Assembly: GCF_037975245.1 (NCBI RefSeq)
Contig: NC_092572.1
Location: forward strand, 26,516,989-26,580,988
Source: Apostichopus japonicus
Lineage: Eukaryota; Echinodermata; Holothuroidea; Aspidochirotida; Stichopodidae
Direction: 5' to 3'
DNA: 64,000 bases
The notes under the pieces: model-generated
Told to the model about the DNA's origin: nothing
What the model saw: the letters and a program-made list of their open reading frames with translations, nothing else
The model's database searches: none
Shown: positions 19,084-31,471 of the stretch, one piece after another
Layout of the letters: each line of letters opens with the position of its first letter
Position numbering within the stretch: the first letter of the stretch is position 1
Made by a program: the position numbers and the translations under genes

Positions 19084-19828
19084 GACATACATATTCATGA
19101 CAATTTGGGCCAACTTGGCGTGTACGGTAGCCCATATTAGTTATTACCTTTGAAGTTGGGTTGGGGTTGGGCGTAATGTTGCTATTGATTTCTAGTTGAA
19201 GTTTCTTGTCGATGCAAAACTGGTAAGAGATGCTAAATTTGCTATCATTCGTCATCTCTATAGGTGAAGAGATTCGTATCTATTTAGTATGACAGGGAAA
19301 TTCCTGATCGTATCGTGACCATTGAAGTTCCTAGTATTAGGTCAATAACACTGACCTTAACCAGCTGTTGGTTGACCTTCACCGGAAACAGCTTGCATTA
19401 TCTCATTGTCAGACGTAATGCTTTCCATAGGTTATAAGAGTGATAAGTTACCTTGATGTGTTTATGTGTAAGTTTTTTTTTTTTTTGGCAAATAAGGAAA
19501 TTTACTGCGCTAACTAATGTATAGACTTAATATAGACCAATGCTTAAACCGTTGCTCTAAAAAACATCAATGATGATCTCAAAAGTTGATCAGAAAATAT
19601 CGAAAAACATAATATCAAAATATCGCAGAGTATCAGAACAGATATCAGAAATTTCAACAGATAACACATTGCATGGTCATGCTACGATGCGATTGAAACT
19701 GTCGTTAAATCACGTGAGTCGAACATGCGCAGTGACGCAGTCTCAATAATTGGTACGTTTATTTCAAACCCTACTGATTATAAATCAATGATACTTTTAA
19801 AACAGTATATTAACATATTTCTATTTCT

Positions 19829-19926
19829 CCTTCTCCTCCATCTTCTACTCCTTCTCCTTCTCCTCCTGCTCCTCCCCCTTCTCCTCCTGCTCCTCCTTTT
19901 CCCCCTTCTCCTCCTTCTTCTCCCTA
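19829..19926. repeat. Polypyrimidine CTCCTT/CTCCTG tract
   Basis: Almost 100 bp of near-pure pyrimidine on the plus strand, built from CTCCTT, CTCCTG and CCCCCTT blocks. The LLLL-rich reading frame across it is a composition artefact. Homopurine-homopyrimidine tracts of this type can form triplex DNA. Confidence 0.9.
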
Positions 19927-22278
19927 AAATAAATTTGCCAGTGTGTTTCTATGACGACATCACACTTGTTTGGTTCATGTTCATTGTAGTTACAAATGGT
20001 ATCACAAAACACAAATAGTGTGTGTTTCTCGAAAACGGTACAAAGAGATGAATAATTTCACCGGGACGCTTAGAATATGTCCCTCTTTTCAAATTCACCA
20101 GGAATATCCTTCTACAGGCAAGCAGTGAGATCAATGAATCCCTGGAGTAACAAACGATCGCATACACGTTACAGAGACATCTTGAGGTTTTGAGAGCATA
20201 TCCAGGTTTACAATTGATTGCAGATGGCACTCATTTCTTTTTTAAGATCTAATGTCACAATCACGGGTGGACTGTGGCCTAATTAATTACCGGCGGAGTG
20301 ATGCAACCAGTGGTAAATGGGGCATTGAAAACAAGCGGCGCATTCGGCGCCCCATATATACAAAGTAACGCCTTGAATTTATGTTATAAATGTAAACACC
20401 AACATTTACACAACATGAAGACGTATCAAAAGAAAATCAACAAAGTTTGTGATCAAATAGAGAAACATTAACAAGTTTCATTATCAGTGTCCCTGCCCCG
20501 ATTTTCGACTTGGTATCGATACAATGAACTCTCATAATAGCAAATAAAGTTTTGTTTTTCTGTTGCAGATTGAGCAAAGGAAAGAAAAGACAAGGGGGAA
20601 AACAAACGTTTAATGATCAGTGCGCCTGTCTTGTTTTAGGCTTGGTAAAGTTATCAACCATGTATACAAAAATATCGCTACCGGGGTAGATCTCCTCTCA
20701 AGGCCGGCTATATATTTTCTTGGTAGAAAATAAAAATTATCGGAAAAGAAAGACATTTTCAATTCAAAATGATTAGTGTCACTGACCTTTACATACTTGT
20801 TTTTCTTTGGGGGGGGGGGGGGGGTACTTGGGGCAGAGACCCATTCCCAGAGTCAGGGTAAGGTGTTCTCCGCGCTATCACCAACGCCTCCCACAACAAA
20901 CGATACAATGATGGTGATTGGGTTGTTTACCTTTTTCAGAGAAAATATCTTGAAAATCAAAATTCATGTAGAAGAGCAGTTTTCCTTGACATTCCTGTTT
21001 TCGCTTATATATATATTTTATAGATTGTTTTCCATCTTTTAATTTTGTTTGTGAAACGGAAAGTCAATGTTGTCACTGAATACAACTTCAGTAGCACCAA
21101 CATGTGCGCATGTGCAGATGTATCAATGGATATACACACTATTTATATGTACAAAGAAAAACATGACATTTTTAATAAGTAATGTCGCTGTTTCTTTGTA
21201 GACTTGATCTATTCATCACTCTTGCATATCAAAAAGAAACCAAATGGTGTCTCTTAAAACTTTCTAGAGGGCTTTAATCGACCCCACCCCGCCCCACCCG
21301 AAGGAAAATTAAGGGATCACTCTGCACATACACATACACAAAGTGACAGAAAATATTGCCAGGAAATCCTATACAGCGTGGGCCTACAGTATATAAATTC
21401 CTACATGTATGTATAGGCTACAGTGCAACCTAACACTTCAAAATTCTTCATTATTGTTTCAAAGTTTGCGAAATTTGGCCCCTAAACCCCCCTCCGCCAG
21501 GATGACATAACATATTACCCCCCTCGCTCCCTCCTCCTCACCCCTCCCCCCCCCCCAGCAGAACAGAAAGGATCGCTGCGTCCTTGGAGCAGACGTCTGC
21601 TGATGGTTAATTGTAAATCGTATTGCCACCATCGTCTCCTGCAAGTAGAAAAGAATAATGATTTTGATTTGGTTGTTCCCTTTGTCAGGAAAGTTATCTT
21701 CAAATTGATGTAAACAAAGACACATTGCGCATAGTTTTCAATTTCCTGGTGTGTGTGCGTGTTTGTTTTTCTTCTTCTTTCCTCGTTGTTTGTTCTTTTT
21801 TTGCTTTTGACAAAAACCAAAATTTTAAGGTAAGTTTGTTATCATTGAACCTTATTGATATAATACACCTCCTGCTCTGAGCTGATAACTCGGGTGTCAA
21901 GCGTAGATTATGGCAATCGCTTGTGTTGTATAGCTCAGTGGTAGATGTAATAGATACATACTTCCCCTTATTGCATCGCTATCAGTGGTTGCACGAACAA
22001 GCAGGTCAGTAGTGTGTGTAAATCAGTAAGAGTGCTTTTGTAGGTGCCGATACCACAATGAAATTGCCTCCATTGACTTAGCACACTAAATTCGTCAATC
22101 CCATCCAAGGCCACACTGAGCATAGCATGTGTTCAAGCTGACATGTCCTATGTCCACCAAATCATATCTGATTTGGGATTGGGGCTATCAGAGCACATTT
22201 AAAATTATTTCACCATGACCCGTTTAGATTGTGAGGTAGAAGAAGTCGTGGTTTAGCATAGTACTCCCTAACCCATAT
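19927..22278. other. Non-coding stretch with poly-G/poly-C runs
   Basis: No gene recognised. A G13-type run lies at about 20811-20823 and a C-rich tract at 21510-21557. Small frames around 21459-21820 coincide with the C-rich tract and have no family features. Confidence 0.55.
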
Positions 22279-22744
22279 GGTAGCATACGCCCATTAAAAG
22301 CCCCATTGGCTTACACACTAAATCACAAAAGTAATGTGGTCGCTTAGTCTAGATAAAAGTTCACGCTAGCCAAACGCTACCCATCACCGGATAGCTGACA
22401 AGTTGGCCTTTCATAGCACTATAAATTTTTCGTACCAAGACCGCGCAGATTTTTTGCTATCCGAGCCGGAAGTTTTCGTCACTTGTAAGCAAACCTCTTC
22501 ACTCAGTAGTTAACAATTTCCGTACGCTGCTCCTTGGAGGCTTAAAGGTATCTAAACTTGTCTCAATTGACCCAATTTTTGCACCACATGTACTTCCATT
22601 CATGCTCTTCAACATGCGAGCCTCCAAAAACTAGATCATGATTGATAACAAGTCAAAATAGATGTTCTCCTGCTGCTTTTTGGCACTTTTCCTGAAAGAG
22701 AACAATCGAGCGAATGGATATAGACTCTAATAGGAGTAGGCCAC
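22279..22744. mobile_element. TIR element family X, copy 1 (~466 bp)
   Basis: This copy is highly similar along its whole length to 25619-26079. The left end GGTAGCATACGCCCATTA resembles the reverse complement of the right end (GTGGCCTACTCCTATTA). Internal anchors shared with copy 2 include ACGCTACCCATCACCGGATA, TGACAAGTTGGCCTTTCAT, ACTAGATCATGATTGAT and ATGTTCTCCTGCTGCTTTTT. Copy 1 has an extra CTCCTTGGAGG-type insertion near 22530. Non-coding, hence a MITE. No convincing target duplication was found. Confidence 0.85.
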
Positions 22745-24221
22745 TTTAAGTGAAAGATTTTTTTTTTAATTCCAAAATGATATTTGTTGTAGTCGTCACA
22801 ATATAAACCATGACAGAATTCTATGCAATTATCATTTTAGGTCAGTAAAGATGTATTTTCAGAGATTTCAGTATGCATGGAGCACAGTGTGTAAATACAC
22901 ATATGAGCAGACATTCCAACTCACACGCATTTGGCGTGTGACACACGCATTTCCAGCCCTTCACACCCTCACACGCTATGTGCACTTTATCACACGCAAT
23001 CCACAAACAATCTCCGAAAAACTGTCCTGAAAGATGCTAAGAAGGCTACATACCTCTACAACACAAAGCAACTTTGAGTACTTACACTTACAAGAGTAGT
23101 GTGTTTGCCATGGTGGTGGTGGAAAACGCCGGGTGGGAGAGGTGTTGGTACTAGAGATTGAGAAGTGCGCTTCAATTTCCGATATAAATGTTCAATTATG
23201 TTAGCAAGTGATTACTTCCATCGATTCAAGAAAAGTCTTTGTTGAGAATTTTCATGAATGTTGAGTTCAATAATATAATTATGATGATGAAATTCTCAAT
23301 ATAAAATTACTCAGAGAAACTGAAAAAGAATGCACCACTTTGCATCTAGGCAGTCAAAAATACGAAAATTTTCCCAATGGAGAGGGGGATACCCCCTCCT
23401 CTTAGACCCCTCTCCCACTGCCGCTGATCACACTCATAAATTTTCCTCAATGTTGGAAAGTCTGTATGAGCAATACTGCGTAAGCAGTAACCATGATCAG
23501 GTCTATGTCTGCAACAACACTTCCAGTCACCAATTTTGATAAGCTGGACCAATTTGGGTACATTTATGATTCTTGCAGGTTTTATTGGTATCCGTGATCA
23601 CAGTCCACTTGGTCTTGCTTGTCCTACTTGCAGCAATATCATCCAGAGAAGGGTCAGTGGGGAGGGTTTTTTCGTCTCTGGCTCTGCAAAGTGATGAAAA
23701 GTACTTTTGTTTAGCTCAGCTGAAGTTCCTCCCAAACTGACCTAAAGGACAAACCCCAGTGTATTCCTGAACTGTTTGGAACATGTTAATCTGATATTGC
23801 ATGTCACTTCAGTACAACTAGCTGTTAAGTTTCTAAGAATAACAGAAGAGAATTGAAGGTGTTCTTTGCTAAAAGCTGGATCACAGGATTTGTAAACCAC
23901 AGCCTCATTGTAACAGTATGTACAAGTAGTCTTCAAGAAAGCTTACTGGAATGCTATCTAGATTCACTGTTCACCTCAATAGCATATGCAGCCCATTTAG
24001 AGGTTGTGCATAGTTTGTTACATTGTATTAAAGACAGTTATATGGGAGGTGGATAGGGGGCATATTTCATGATGAAACATTCATATTTGTTGCTCTGCAA
24101 AGAACAACAACGACAAATTACCTTATTCTCCATTGGTGGCAAGCACTGGTTCCTGTAGTTACTACAGTAGATTTCCGATGGAAGCATCAGGATAACTCTT
24201 TTTGCTGTCAGAGTTGTTTGG
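22745..24221. other. Non-coding stretch with possible repeat fragments
   Basis: At 22920-23000 the motif CACACGC and its reverse complement recur several times. At 23372-23420 a block (GAGAGGGGGATACCCCC...TCTTAGACCCCTCTCCCAC) resembles, in reverse complement, the interior of the hAT-type element at 36285-36330, so it may be a fragment of a related element. No gene was recognised. Confidence 0.45.
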
Positions 24222-25017
24222 GATGTGCTCAAGGGCGGCGGAAGCACTTTCAATCTGGGGGGGCACCAACGTCGAAGGGCACTTAGCAGAAATTCGATTG
24301 GACTGATGCAGCCTGATATTTAGTACCCTTTATAACTCTTATTGTATTATCTTATTTGCGTATACACATCACTCCATCAACGCCACCACCCCCCTCCCCC
24401 CCCCCCCTCAAGGAAACAATGCATATTAGCACTGCAATATCTAATGTGCAAATTGGGAAACAAGGAAAAAGACAAAATGAGGTGAAATCATTATAAAGTC
24501 CAAGTCCCTGCATACGTACGCGATCGATACATGCATGAAAGCAAATGAAATATGTCAAAATACTGAAAGAAAAATAATTTTCTATGTGTTTTTCAATGGT
24601 TAAACTGATATTATTATGATTATTATTATTGTAACGACTTTCCGAATAATTCTAACCAATTTGAAAGGGTTATAACACGGCCTATGATTGTATGTTATTG
24701 GCATGCGATGTAATAACCAACGCATGCTTATATGATATGCACATTAACACGTTGAATGCGCGCGTAGCGCGCGAAAAATTTTGGTAATATTTTTCGGGCA
24801 AGTCGTTACAGCCTCCCAATTCAAATTGGGCTCCTACGCCTGTGGTAGTAAACATTTAAAAATTCCCGAAATATTTCATTCGACGTGGGTTTCGCTTTGT
24901 TAACTCTTTTTTATTTAGAATTTTTTTGGTAGAAAAAGGGCACATTTTTAACCTGAGGAAAAGTGGGGGGGCACGTGCCCCCTGTGCCCCCCCGGTTCCG
25001 CCGCCCTTGGATGTGCT
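24222..25017. mobile_element. hAT-type MITE, 780 bp, with 8-bp target duplication
   Basis: The left end CAAGGGCGGCGGAA (from 24230) is matched by the right end TTCCGCCGCCCTTG (to 25009). The 8-bp direct repeat GATGTGCT lies immediately outside both ends (24222-24229 and 25010-25017). An 8-bp duplication with TIRs beginning CA(A/G)GGGCG is characteristic of hAT-superfamily non-autonomous elements. The subterminal regions contain G7 and C7 runs facing each other. There is no transposase, and a second TIR pair is nested inside. Confidence 0.93.
24630..24810. mobile_element. Nested TIR element candidate, 181 bp
   Basis: TGTAACGACTTTCC at 24630 and the reverse complement of the right end (TGTAACGACTTGCCC, ending 24810) form an inverted pair inside the hAT-type MITE. 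The interior has the CpG-dense palindromic stretch GCGCGCGTAGCGCGCG near 24757-24773. No target duplication is visible, so this could be an inserted MITE or internal architecture of the host element. Confidence 0.55.
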
Positions 25018-25618
25018 GTTACCTCATCTAACCAGTTGAGTCCATTAATACTACACCCATTCAAAGTATACAGCTGTGAATGCTGAGGACTTAGCACATC
25101 AACTTTCTCTGAAAATTGACAAAACAACAGAAATTAATGACACGGTGAGTAGGCTCAAAAACCCCTTGATGCACACATATGCAGGAGCAGAAAATGGCAT
25201 ACCTTAGTGGAATATTTTCTAAATCAGACTCAAAACATTCTCTGTGCATGGTATTAGCACTCAGCAGTCACTCCACTTAGGATACAGACCTCATACAACG
25301 TTGTGCTACAGCTGGTTTAGACTTGGTCTAGCTAGGACACTAACGTAACGCCATTATGAACCTGAGGCCTAGGGCTAAGCTAACAACATTATGGGTATTT
25401 CATGCATTGCAACTGAGTTTTTTGTCCTAAGTTAAGCACCATTTACTTCCAATTTTGCAAAAATAACATAAAATATGATTACCATGTACTTTAGGTGCAC
25501 ACAGATGTCAAATTTCACTGAACTTAGTCGTTCACGTCACACGCACACTGCAGGCATTTGGGTCTGATTATGAAGGATTTTGAATTTCGTGCATTTGGCA
25601 CCTACTTAGCGGGTTGAA
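25018..25618. other. Spacer between MITEs, nothing recognised
   Basis: Unique AT-rich sequence without coding features, TIRs or RNA-gene motifs. Confidence 0.5.
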
Positions 25619-26079
25619 GGTAGCATACGCCCATTAAAAGCCCCATTGACTTACACACCAACTCACAAAAGTTATGTGGTCTCTAAGTCTAGATAGAAGT
25701 TTTCACTATCTAAACGCTACCCATCACCGGATAGCTGACAAGTTGGCCTTTCATTGCACCATCAATTTCGGTACCATGACCGCGCAGATTTTTTTGCTAT
25801 CAGAGCCTGAAGTTTTCGCCACTTGTAAGCAAACCTATTCACTCAGTATAGTAAACAATTTCCGTACGCTTAAAGGGGTCTAAAATTGCCTCAATTGACC
25901 CAATTTTTTCACCACATATACTTCCATTCATGCTCTTCAACATGCAAGCCATAAAAAACTAGATCATGATTGATGACAGGTCAAGAAAGATGTTCTCCTG
26001 CTGCTTTTTGGCACTTTTCCTGAAGGAGAACAATCGGGCGGATGGATATAGACTCTAATACTAATAGGAGTATGCCACC
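25619..26079. mobile_element. TIR element family X, copy 2 (~461 bp)
   Basis: Same family and orientation as 22279-22744. The left end GGTAGCATACGCCCATTA pairs imperfectly with the right end, whose reverse complement is GGTGGCATACTCCTATTAG. This copy has the better-preserved right terminus and a small CTAATA duplication near 26058. It lacks the 11-bp insertion of copy 1. Non-coding. Confidence 0.87.
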
Positions 26080-27122
26080 ATATACCAGCTCGAATCGGAA
26101 TCGTGTTGTTTTACCTAATTTCCTAAGTTTCTAATATGCCTTAATTGAACTTCAATCCATCCCCCCCCCCCACCCCCATCCCCCGTTTTTTATACTTTCA
26201 TCCTAAATTCCTTATTAATATTCACGAATCAAAAATAATAATGATGACTGTTAAACATGCCAAAAACACTGAGTCACTACAGTAGGTTCATTTTCAGGGG
26301 TTTACTTCTTTTCGGGTGGATGTACACTACTGTAAGTGTGGTATGGTACCTACAGGAAGAAGTAAGTCGGTATGTTATGTAAGCGTGAGTAATCAGTATT
26401 AGTGTTGTCGTGTTTATCGGAATAACTCGTGTGAGTGTTCATTTCCCTGTGTGACGTAGATCATGTTGCCGACCCCGAGATCTAGTGACGTTTTGCCGAC
26501 TCGAAGTATTACATTTTGATTACTTTTAGAGTTAGTCCAGCCGATTTCTTCTCATACTGTGCCGACATGCCGAGCTTACCAGTCGATCGGCCCTCTTCAG
26601 AAACATCGGTTTGATTCTACTTGTTTTTCTGTTTTTTTCAAGTTGAGGTCCTCCTTCCAGAATTTAAATCACATGTGAACAAGATAGACAAGGCGCTAAT
26701 ATGTTAGTCAGATCATTTTTTTCAGTATGCTGCCCTCTTTTAAATAGTACATTAGAGTTGTGTTTGAACTTTAGGAATGTTTCCTATAATCATCGTTAAC
26801 ATCTTGTAGTTAATTACCTACTTCGTTAATGTTTAGAGTAGAGTCAGATGTTAATCTACAAAAGAAGATGCATGTATCCTAATTTCCTATAAATACAATC
26901 ATATCAGTTGAGATTAAACTCACCTGTAAAAGTACACTTGACCTCGATTTGTAAAAACGAAAAACTTGAGAAGACCACCAAAAGTGCACATCAACCCACT
27001 GATGGTAGGCCTATGACTAAAGTAGCACAAAGTTAACTTTGGATATATTGTAGAACGTTAACGCCCCACTGCTAGTATTCCGGGGGGGGGGGGTGGATAA
27101 TACGCTGACACCAATAGCTCAT

Positions 27123-27123
<1 letters not shown>
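26080..27123. other. Non-coding stretch
   Basis: A C10-type run lies at about 26160-26171 and a G11-type run at about 27080-27092. No gene or repeat family was recognised. Confidence 0.5.
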
Positions 27124-27163
<40 letters not shown>

Positions 27164-27290
27164 CATATATATATATAAAAAAAATCAAGAACAGTGAAAA
27201 AACTTCCAGCCTCCACCGGGGTTCGAACCCAGGCCTCGTGCTTTATATACGGACACCCTAACCACTAGGCTAAGGTCGCTGATTGTATGT
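27124..27290 (-). mobile_element. tRNA-derived SINE with (AT)n tail, minus strand
   Basis: Read on the minus strand, 27280-27208 is tRNA-like: an A-box region TAGCCTAGTGGTTAG and a B box GGTTCGAACCC within an intact 5-bp T-stem. The acceptor stem pairs at only about four of seven positions, so this is a SINE head rather than a working tRNA gene. A short body of about 30 bp and an (AT)n tail (27124-27178) follow. RNA polymerase III would use the A and B boxes. Confidence 0.8.
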
Positions 27291-28779
27291 CCAGAGGTTC
27301 GAAACCGGTAAGGAAGGTCGCAATTCCACTGTAGGCGTTTGTCACCTGTATCGAACAATACTAGTTCTGTTTTGGTGACATATTGTAGAGTAGAGTAGAG
27401 AAGAGGTATTACTAGGATCTATGATATATTCTAAAACCCCATGCTATACGTTCTTTTCATTCTTGGAAATCATTGGCTGATACGGTATCATGTGACCATT
27501 CCTGACTATCTGTTGTGCTTTTTTCAATAACGGATAGTAGCCTTCAGCGTGCACAAATCTCTACAAACGCATCATATTTGGAGGGTTTGGGGATGGGTTT
27601 TTTGTCGCTAGGCAACAGGGTACAGTGTCACTTTCAATAACACTGACAACACACACTATGTATACAATCTAGTGAAAGTCAAAGTTCCTGGTCTTCATTC
27701 AATCCTAAGCGAATCAAAGACAGCTTGATGCCAGAAAGATATTTCACTTAATAATATGTGCTTACTACTTAGACTAGCTAGTTCAACCACTTTGATTGTT
27801 GAGCCTCCGATGTTGAAAGGATATTTCGACCTAGCGTTACGAAAACATAAAGGTTTTTGCCCTTGTTCAATCGTGCTTAATCCTCAATCGGCCATTTTAT
27901 GGAAATTTCAGAAGCATTTTTTCACATCTTAAAAAAAATTAAATTACGTTCCGGGTATTCTTGAATACATCAAGTAAAAAGAGCATATAATAATTATAAT
28001 ACTAATCAGATATTTTTACGAAGCATATGTGAATCTGTAGCAGCGTTTCGTGCTCGGTAATCAAGTAGTACTAATTTCAGAATAGCGTCCTCTCTTAGGC
28101 TGTTATCAGCAAGACAATTATATATTGGAATAACCTGACAACTTGTCCATAAGTCTTCTCCTATAAAGAAATTGCTCTTAAAAATAGGTTATTTGGTACT
28201 GGCCCCGAAAAATATTGCTAGACATTTTCCAACGTACCTTCCTAGAATCTCTGATCCTCTTAATTTGACATTGAGGATTATTCAAAATGAACAATCTAAA
28301 TATCTCACTGCGGATAACTATTTTTGGAGTAGCAGTGAAATGCTTGTTGACATTTGGAAAGCATGCGTGACCATTATATCACTCTCTAGCATATTTGGGA
28401 GCAAGGGGGAGTTACCCTTTAAATATACCTGTGTACATTAACAGTTTGATCGATAAATGAGATACTTGTATAGAAAGAAAACTGACCAAGTTATTATTGA
28501 CAATTATATTATGATAAAATATAAACTTGATCACCATAAAAAAATACTCAGTGCAAACACACATAAACAAATACGGACTGGCAGACTGACAGACTTCTCG
28601 TCGAATTCAAGAGTTCCTTGCCCCCCGTAAAGTGGAGAGATCAATCGTTATGCCGAAAAATTAAAAACAAATTAAAAATAAAAGAGGTTAAACATTAATC
28701 AGTGTCGGACTGTTCTTATGTAAGTTATTCATTGTCTTTGATACAAATATGATAGTCACATCGTTAAACTGGTTCCATT
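27291..28779. other. Non-coding stretch, nothing recognised
   Basis: AT-rich unique sequence. An 89-residue frame at 28172-28441 has no family resemblance or splice or promoter context. Left unassigned. Confidence 0.5.
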
Positions 28780-29390
28780 GTTAAAAATCCTCGTTAAATT
28801 GCTTTCGGCATTTTACGCCTTGCACTGTTGTCGCTAATCTGTCATTCGTAGTCACTGTTGCAAATCTTCCGGGTGATATTGTCACAATTCTGGTCGCATT
28901 TAAAGTCATATGCCACATTTTGGACATTCTTGGTTTGAACGCAAAAAGTCCTACTCTTTGTATATAGTCACACGCAGTGTTAGTAACAATTTTTATAGTC
29001 CCTGTCGCTGTTTTCCTGCACTGCAGACGTTCAATATTGCCATATTTCTGACGGTCACGTGGTGACAGTCTTCGTGAAAGTCCTAGTAACATATTTCCCC
29101 GTCACTGTTGTCACAGCAAAATGTTTCATTGTCAAAGCTTTGATCACATTGTTAAATTCCTAGTCACATTGTATAGTCCCCTGTCATTTTTTCTTTCATA
29201 ATCACTGTCATAGATATATTGTCACCACCCTGACGATTGCGTTGCCACAATCATGGACACACTGTCACAGTCATGCCGTCACATTGTCGCAATCCTGGGC
29301 ACATTTTCACAGCCACTAGTTTACTGTTGCCATTGCTCTAAATTGCGTAATAACTGTCACAATCCTGGTCCGTCACATTTTCGTCCACAA
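28780..29390. repeat. Degenerate GTCAC-type minisatellite
   Basis: The motif TAGTCAC/TTGTCAC, often followed by ATT or AATCCTGG, recurs irregularly every 15-35 bp. Examples lie near 28847, 28879, 28968, 29108, 29163, 29219, 29266 and 29354. This looks like an old, decayed minisatellite. The reading frames here share the repeat composition. Confidence 0.55.
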
Positions 29391-30168
29391 CACAATAATT
29401 GCCATGTTTTCTGTGACGCAAGGGGTCAAATTTGGGGATAAAATCGGGTGAAGAAGGGAAAAATGCCATTTACGAATTAATTGCCATGGGGTGTGGGGAG
29501 GGGCTGGGGGCCTCTTAGATTAAAATTAGGCAGTGAAACGTAGTAAAAAAACATTCTTTTATTCCGATGCATAGACTTATATTCAACATCGGTTCACAGA
29601 GTACATACATGAAACAATTGAAATCAATGTTCTTTGGGGGAATATAATAATTTTCTATTAAACTATATTTCACTTAAATTGGTAGGCCATTAAAAATCCT
29701 GTGTTACAGTATGTTGCCCCTTCTAGGGGAATCGTGATACACACCTGCCGATTACCACACAGTCACAGTCTCGGTGCAATGGGACTGAGGTTTTTTATTT
29801 TTTGCTCATTGTTTTTCCTACTCTACCCCCCCCCCCCCCTCCTCACCCCCACCCCAGTCCCTCATTTCCATCTTTTCTGTTTTTCTTCTTTTTATTCAGG
29901 CATCTTCTTTTTCGTCTTTTCTTGTTGACATCAATTGTTGATTGTATTTTAAGTTCATTATTATTATTATTTTTTCTTCTCTTTTTATAGTTGTATGACC
30001 AGGCAATGTATTGTTTTGAAATCAGATACGAGAGAACAAAGCCAGATACATATCCGGAGGAAGTATCGTAATAATGGATCCTCTTTGATTGAATGGATCC
30101 GGTTTGACAGGATATTCCAAAGGAAAGAGATCTGCCAGTGGAGTGTCGAGTTCATTTATTTATTGTAG

Positions 30169-30179
30169 TGCGCATGCGC
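30169..30179 (+). promoter_or_regulatory. NRF1-type palindrome
   Basis: TGCGCATGCGC matches the NRF1/EWG consensus, a CpG-containing motif typical of TATA-less promoters. No exon was recognised downstream, so function is unsupported beyond the motif. Confidence 0.45.
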
Positions 30180-30933
30180 GTTACAATATTGGTATCACTG
30201 GCCAAGTGAACGATACCTACATGACTGGACGTTGAAACGTAAAGATTCATATAGTATCTTAACATTTGCACTTATTCTAAGCCTGTCACGGCGCCCACAA
30301 GCGCCCTCACTTTGTAGGTACCTATACATCACTATATTATACACACTGGTGTGTTGTCTGCCCAAAAATGAACATCATGAACAACCGAAAGTTCTTCCTA
30401 ATACTGCAAGCACTCCACACGCAATACAATACTGCGTATTTGCCTGCAAATACAGTTCTATAGTTCTCAGAGGCGTATAGCGATGTAGGCGGTCCAAGAG
30501 GTTAATTGAACCAGGGGGCTCAGGGTCCATGGGCCCTGAGAGTTGCTTCCCACATAAGTTCGAGACACCGGATGAACGCATCGTAATTGCTAGTCATGTT
30601 TTAGCATGCATCTCACAACTGTGTACACACTCTATATAATTTCAATTAAGTTCTTAAATGCTATCCGCATTCACATATTTTAATTCACATACACTCCGTC
30701 AGTAAATGCGACCTGCTAAAGGTTCTAAACCTTAAAAACCTGCTTTGTTGAAACGTATGACATTAAGTTTCTTTCTATCTTTTAGCGAGTGTAGCTCTTA
30801 CCTCCATGCTTTTAAGTATTTTGGTTGTATTTATAATAGGCTACAATTCTATAATGTAATATCGCCCAGCATTTGCTATACACAGAACGTATGAGAACAT
30901 GTAGCCTATGCAGGTTATATCTGGTTTAGTGTA

Positions 30934-30941
30934 TGACGTCA
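30934..30941. promoter_or_regulatory. Full CRE palindrome TGACGTCA
   Basis: Perfect CREB/ATF site, followed directly by the CpG-rich ATCGCGCG. It is one of at least six full CRE sites in the window. Confidence 0.45.
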
Positions 30942-31210
30942 TCGCGCGTTGGCAGACTCCTTGTTACTTAATGTGTTAACAATATACCGTACAACACATG
31001 GTTTAAACTGTTTAGGAGGCAATGTCAGACGATATATGATGAAGTATTTTAAGGTATGACTACAAAGGAAGGAGTGATCAAATATCAGTGTTTCTATCAT
31101 CGGTTAAAGGTAATAAGATATGTTGTTGTGGGTAAGATGAATTAATAATGTCTAGGCCTTCATATAACATCATAAGACTGTACGGTCTTTATATAGGATA
31201 TTGGCACAGT

Positions 31211-31471
<261 letters not shown>

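Larger units (their letters stand above)
29391..31210. other. Non-coding stretch with isolated promoter-type motifs
   Basis: A pyrimidine-rich C14-type run lies at 29826-29860. Two isolated regulatory palindromes are listed separately. No exon was recognised. Confidence 0.5.

Noticed and set aside
27208-27280. A functional tRNA gene
   Set aside because: The A and B boxes and T-arm are good, but the acceptor and anticodon stems pair poorly and an (AT)n tail follows, so it is a SINE head.
28781-29092. A 103-residue minus-strand frame
   Set aside because: Its composition follows the degenerate GTCAC minisatellite, and no family is recognisable.
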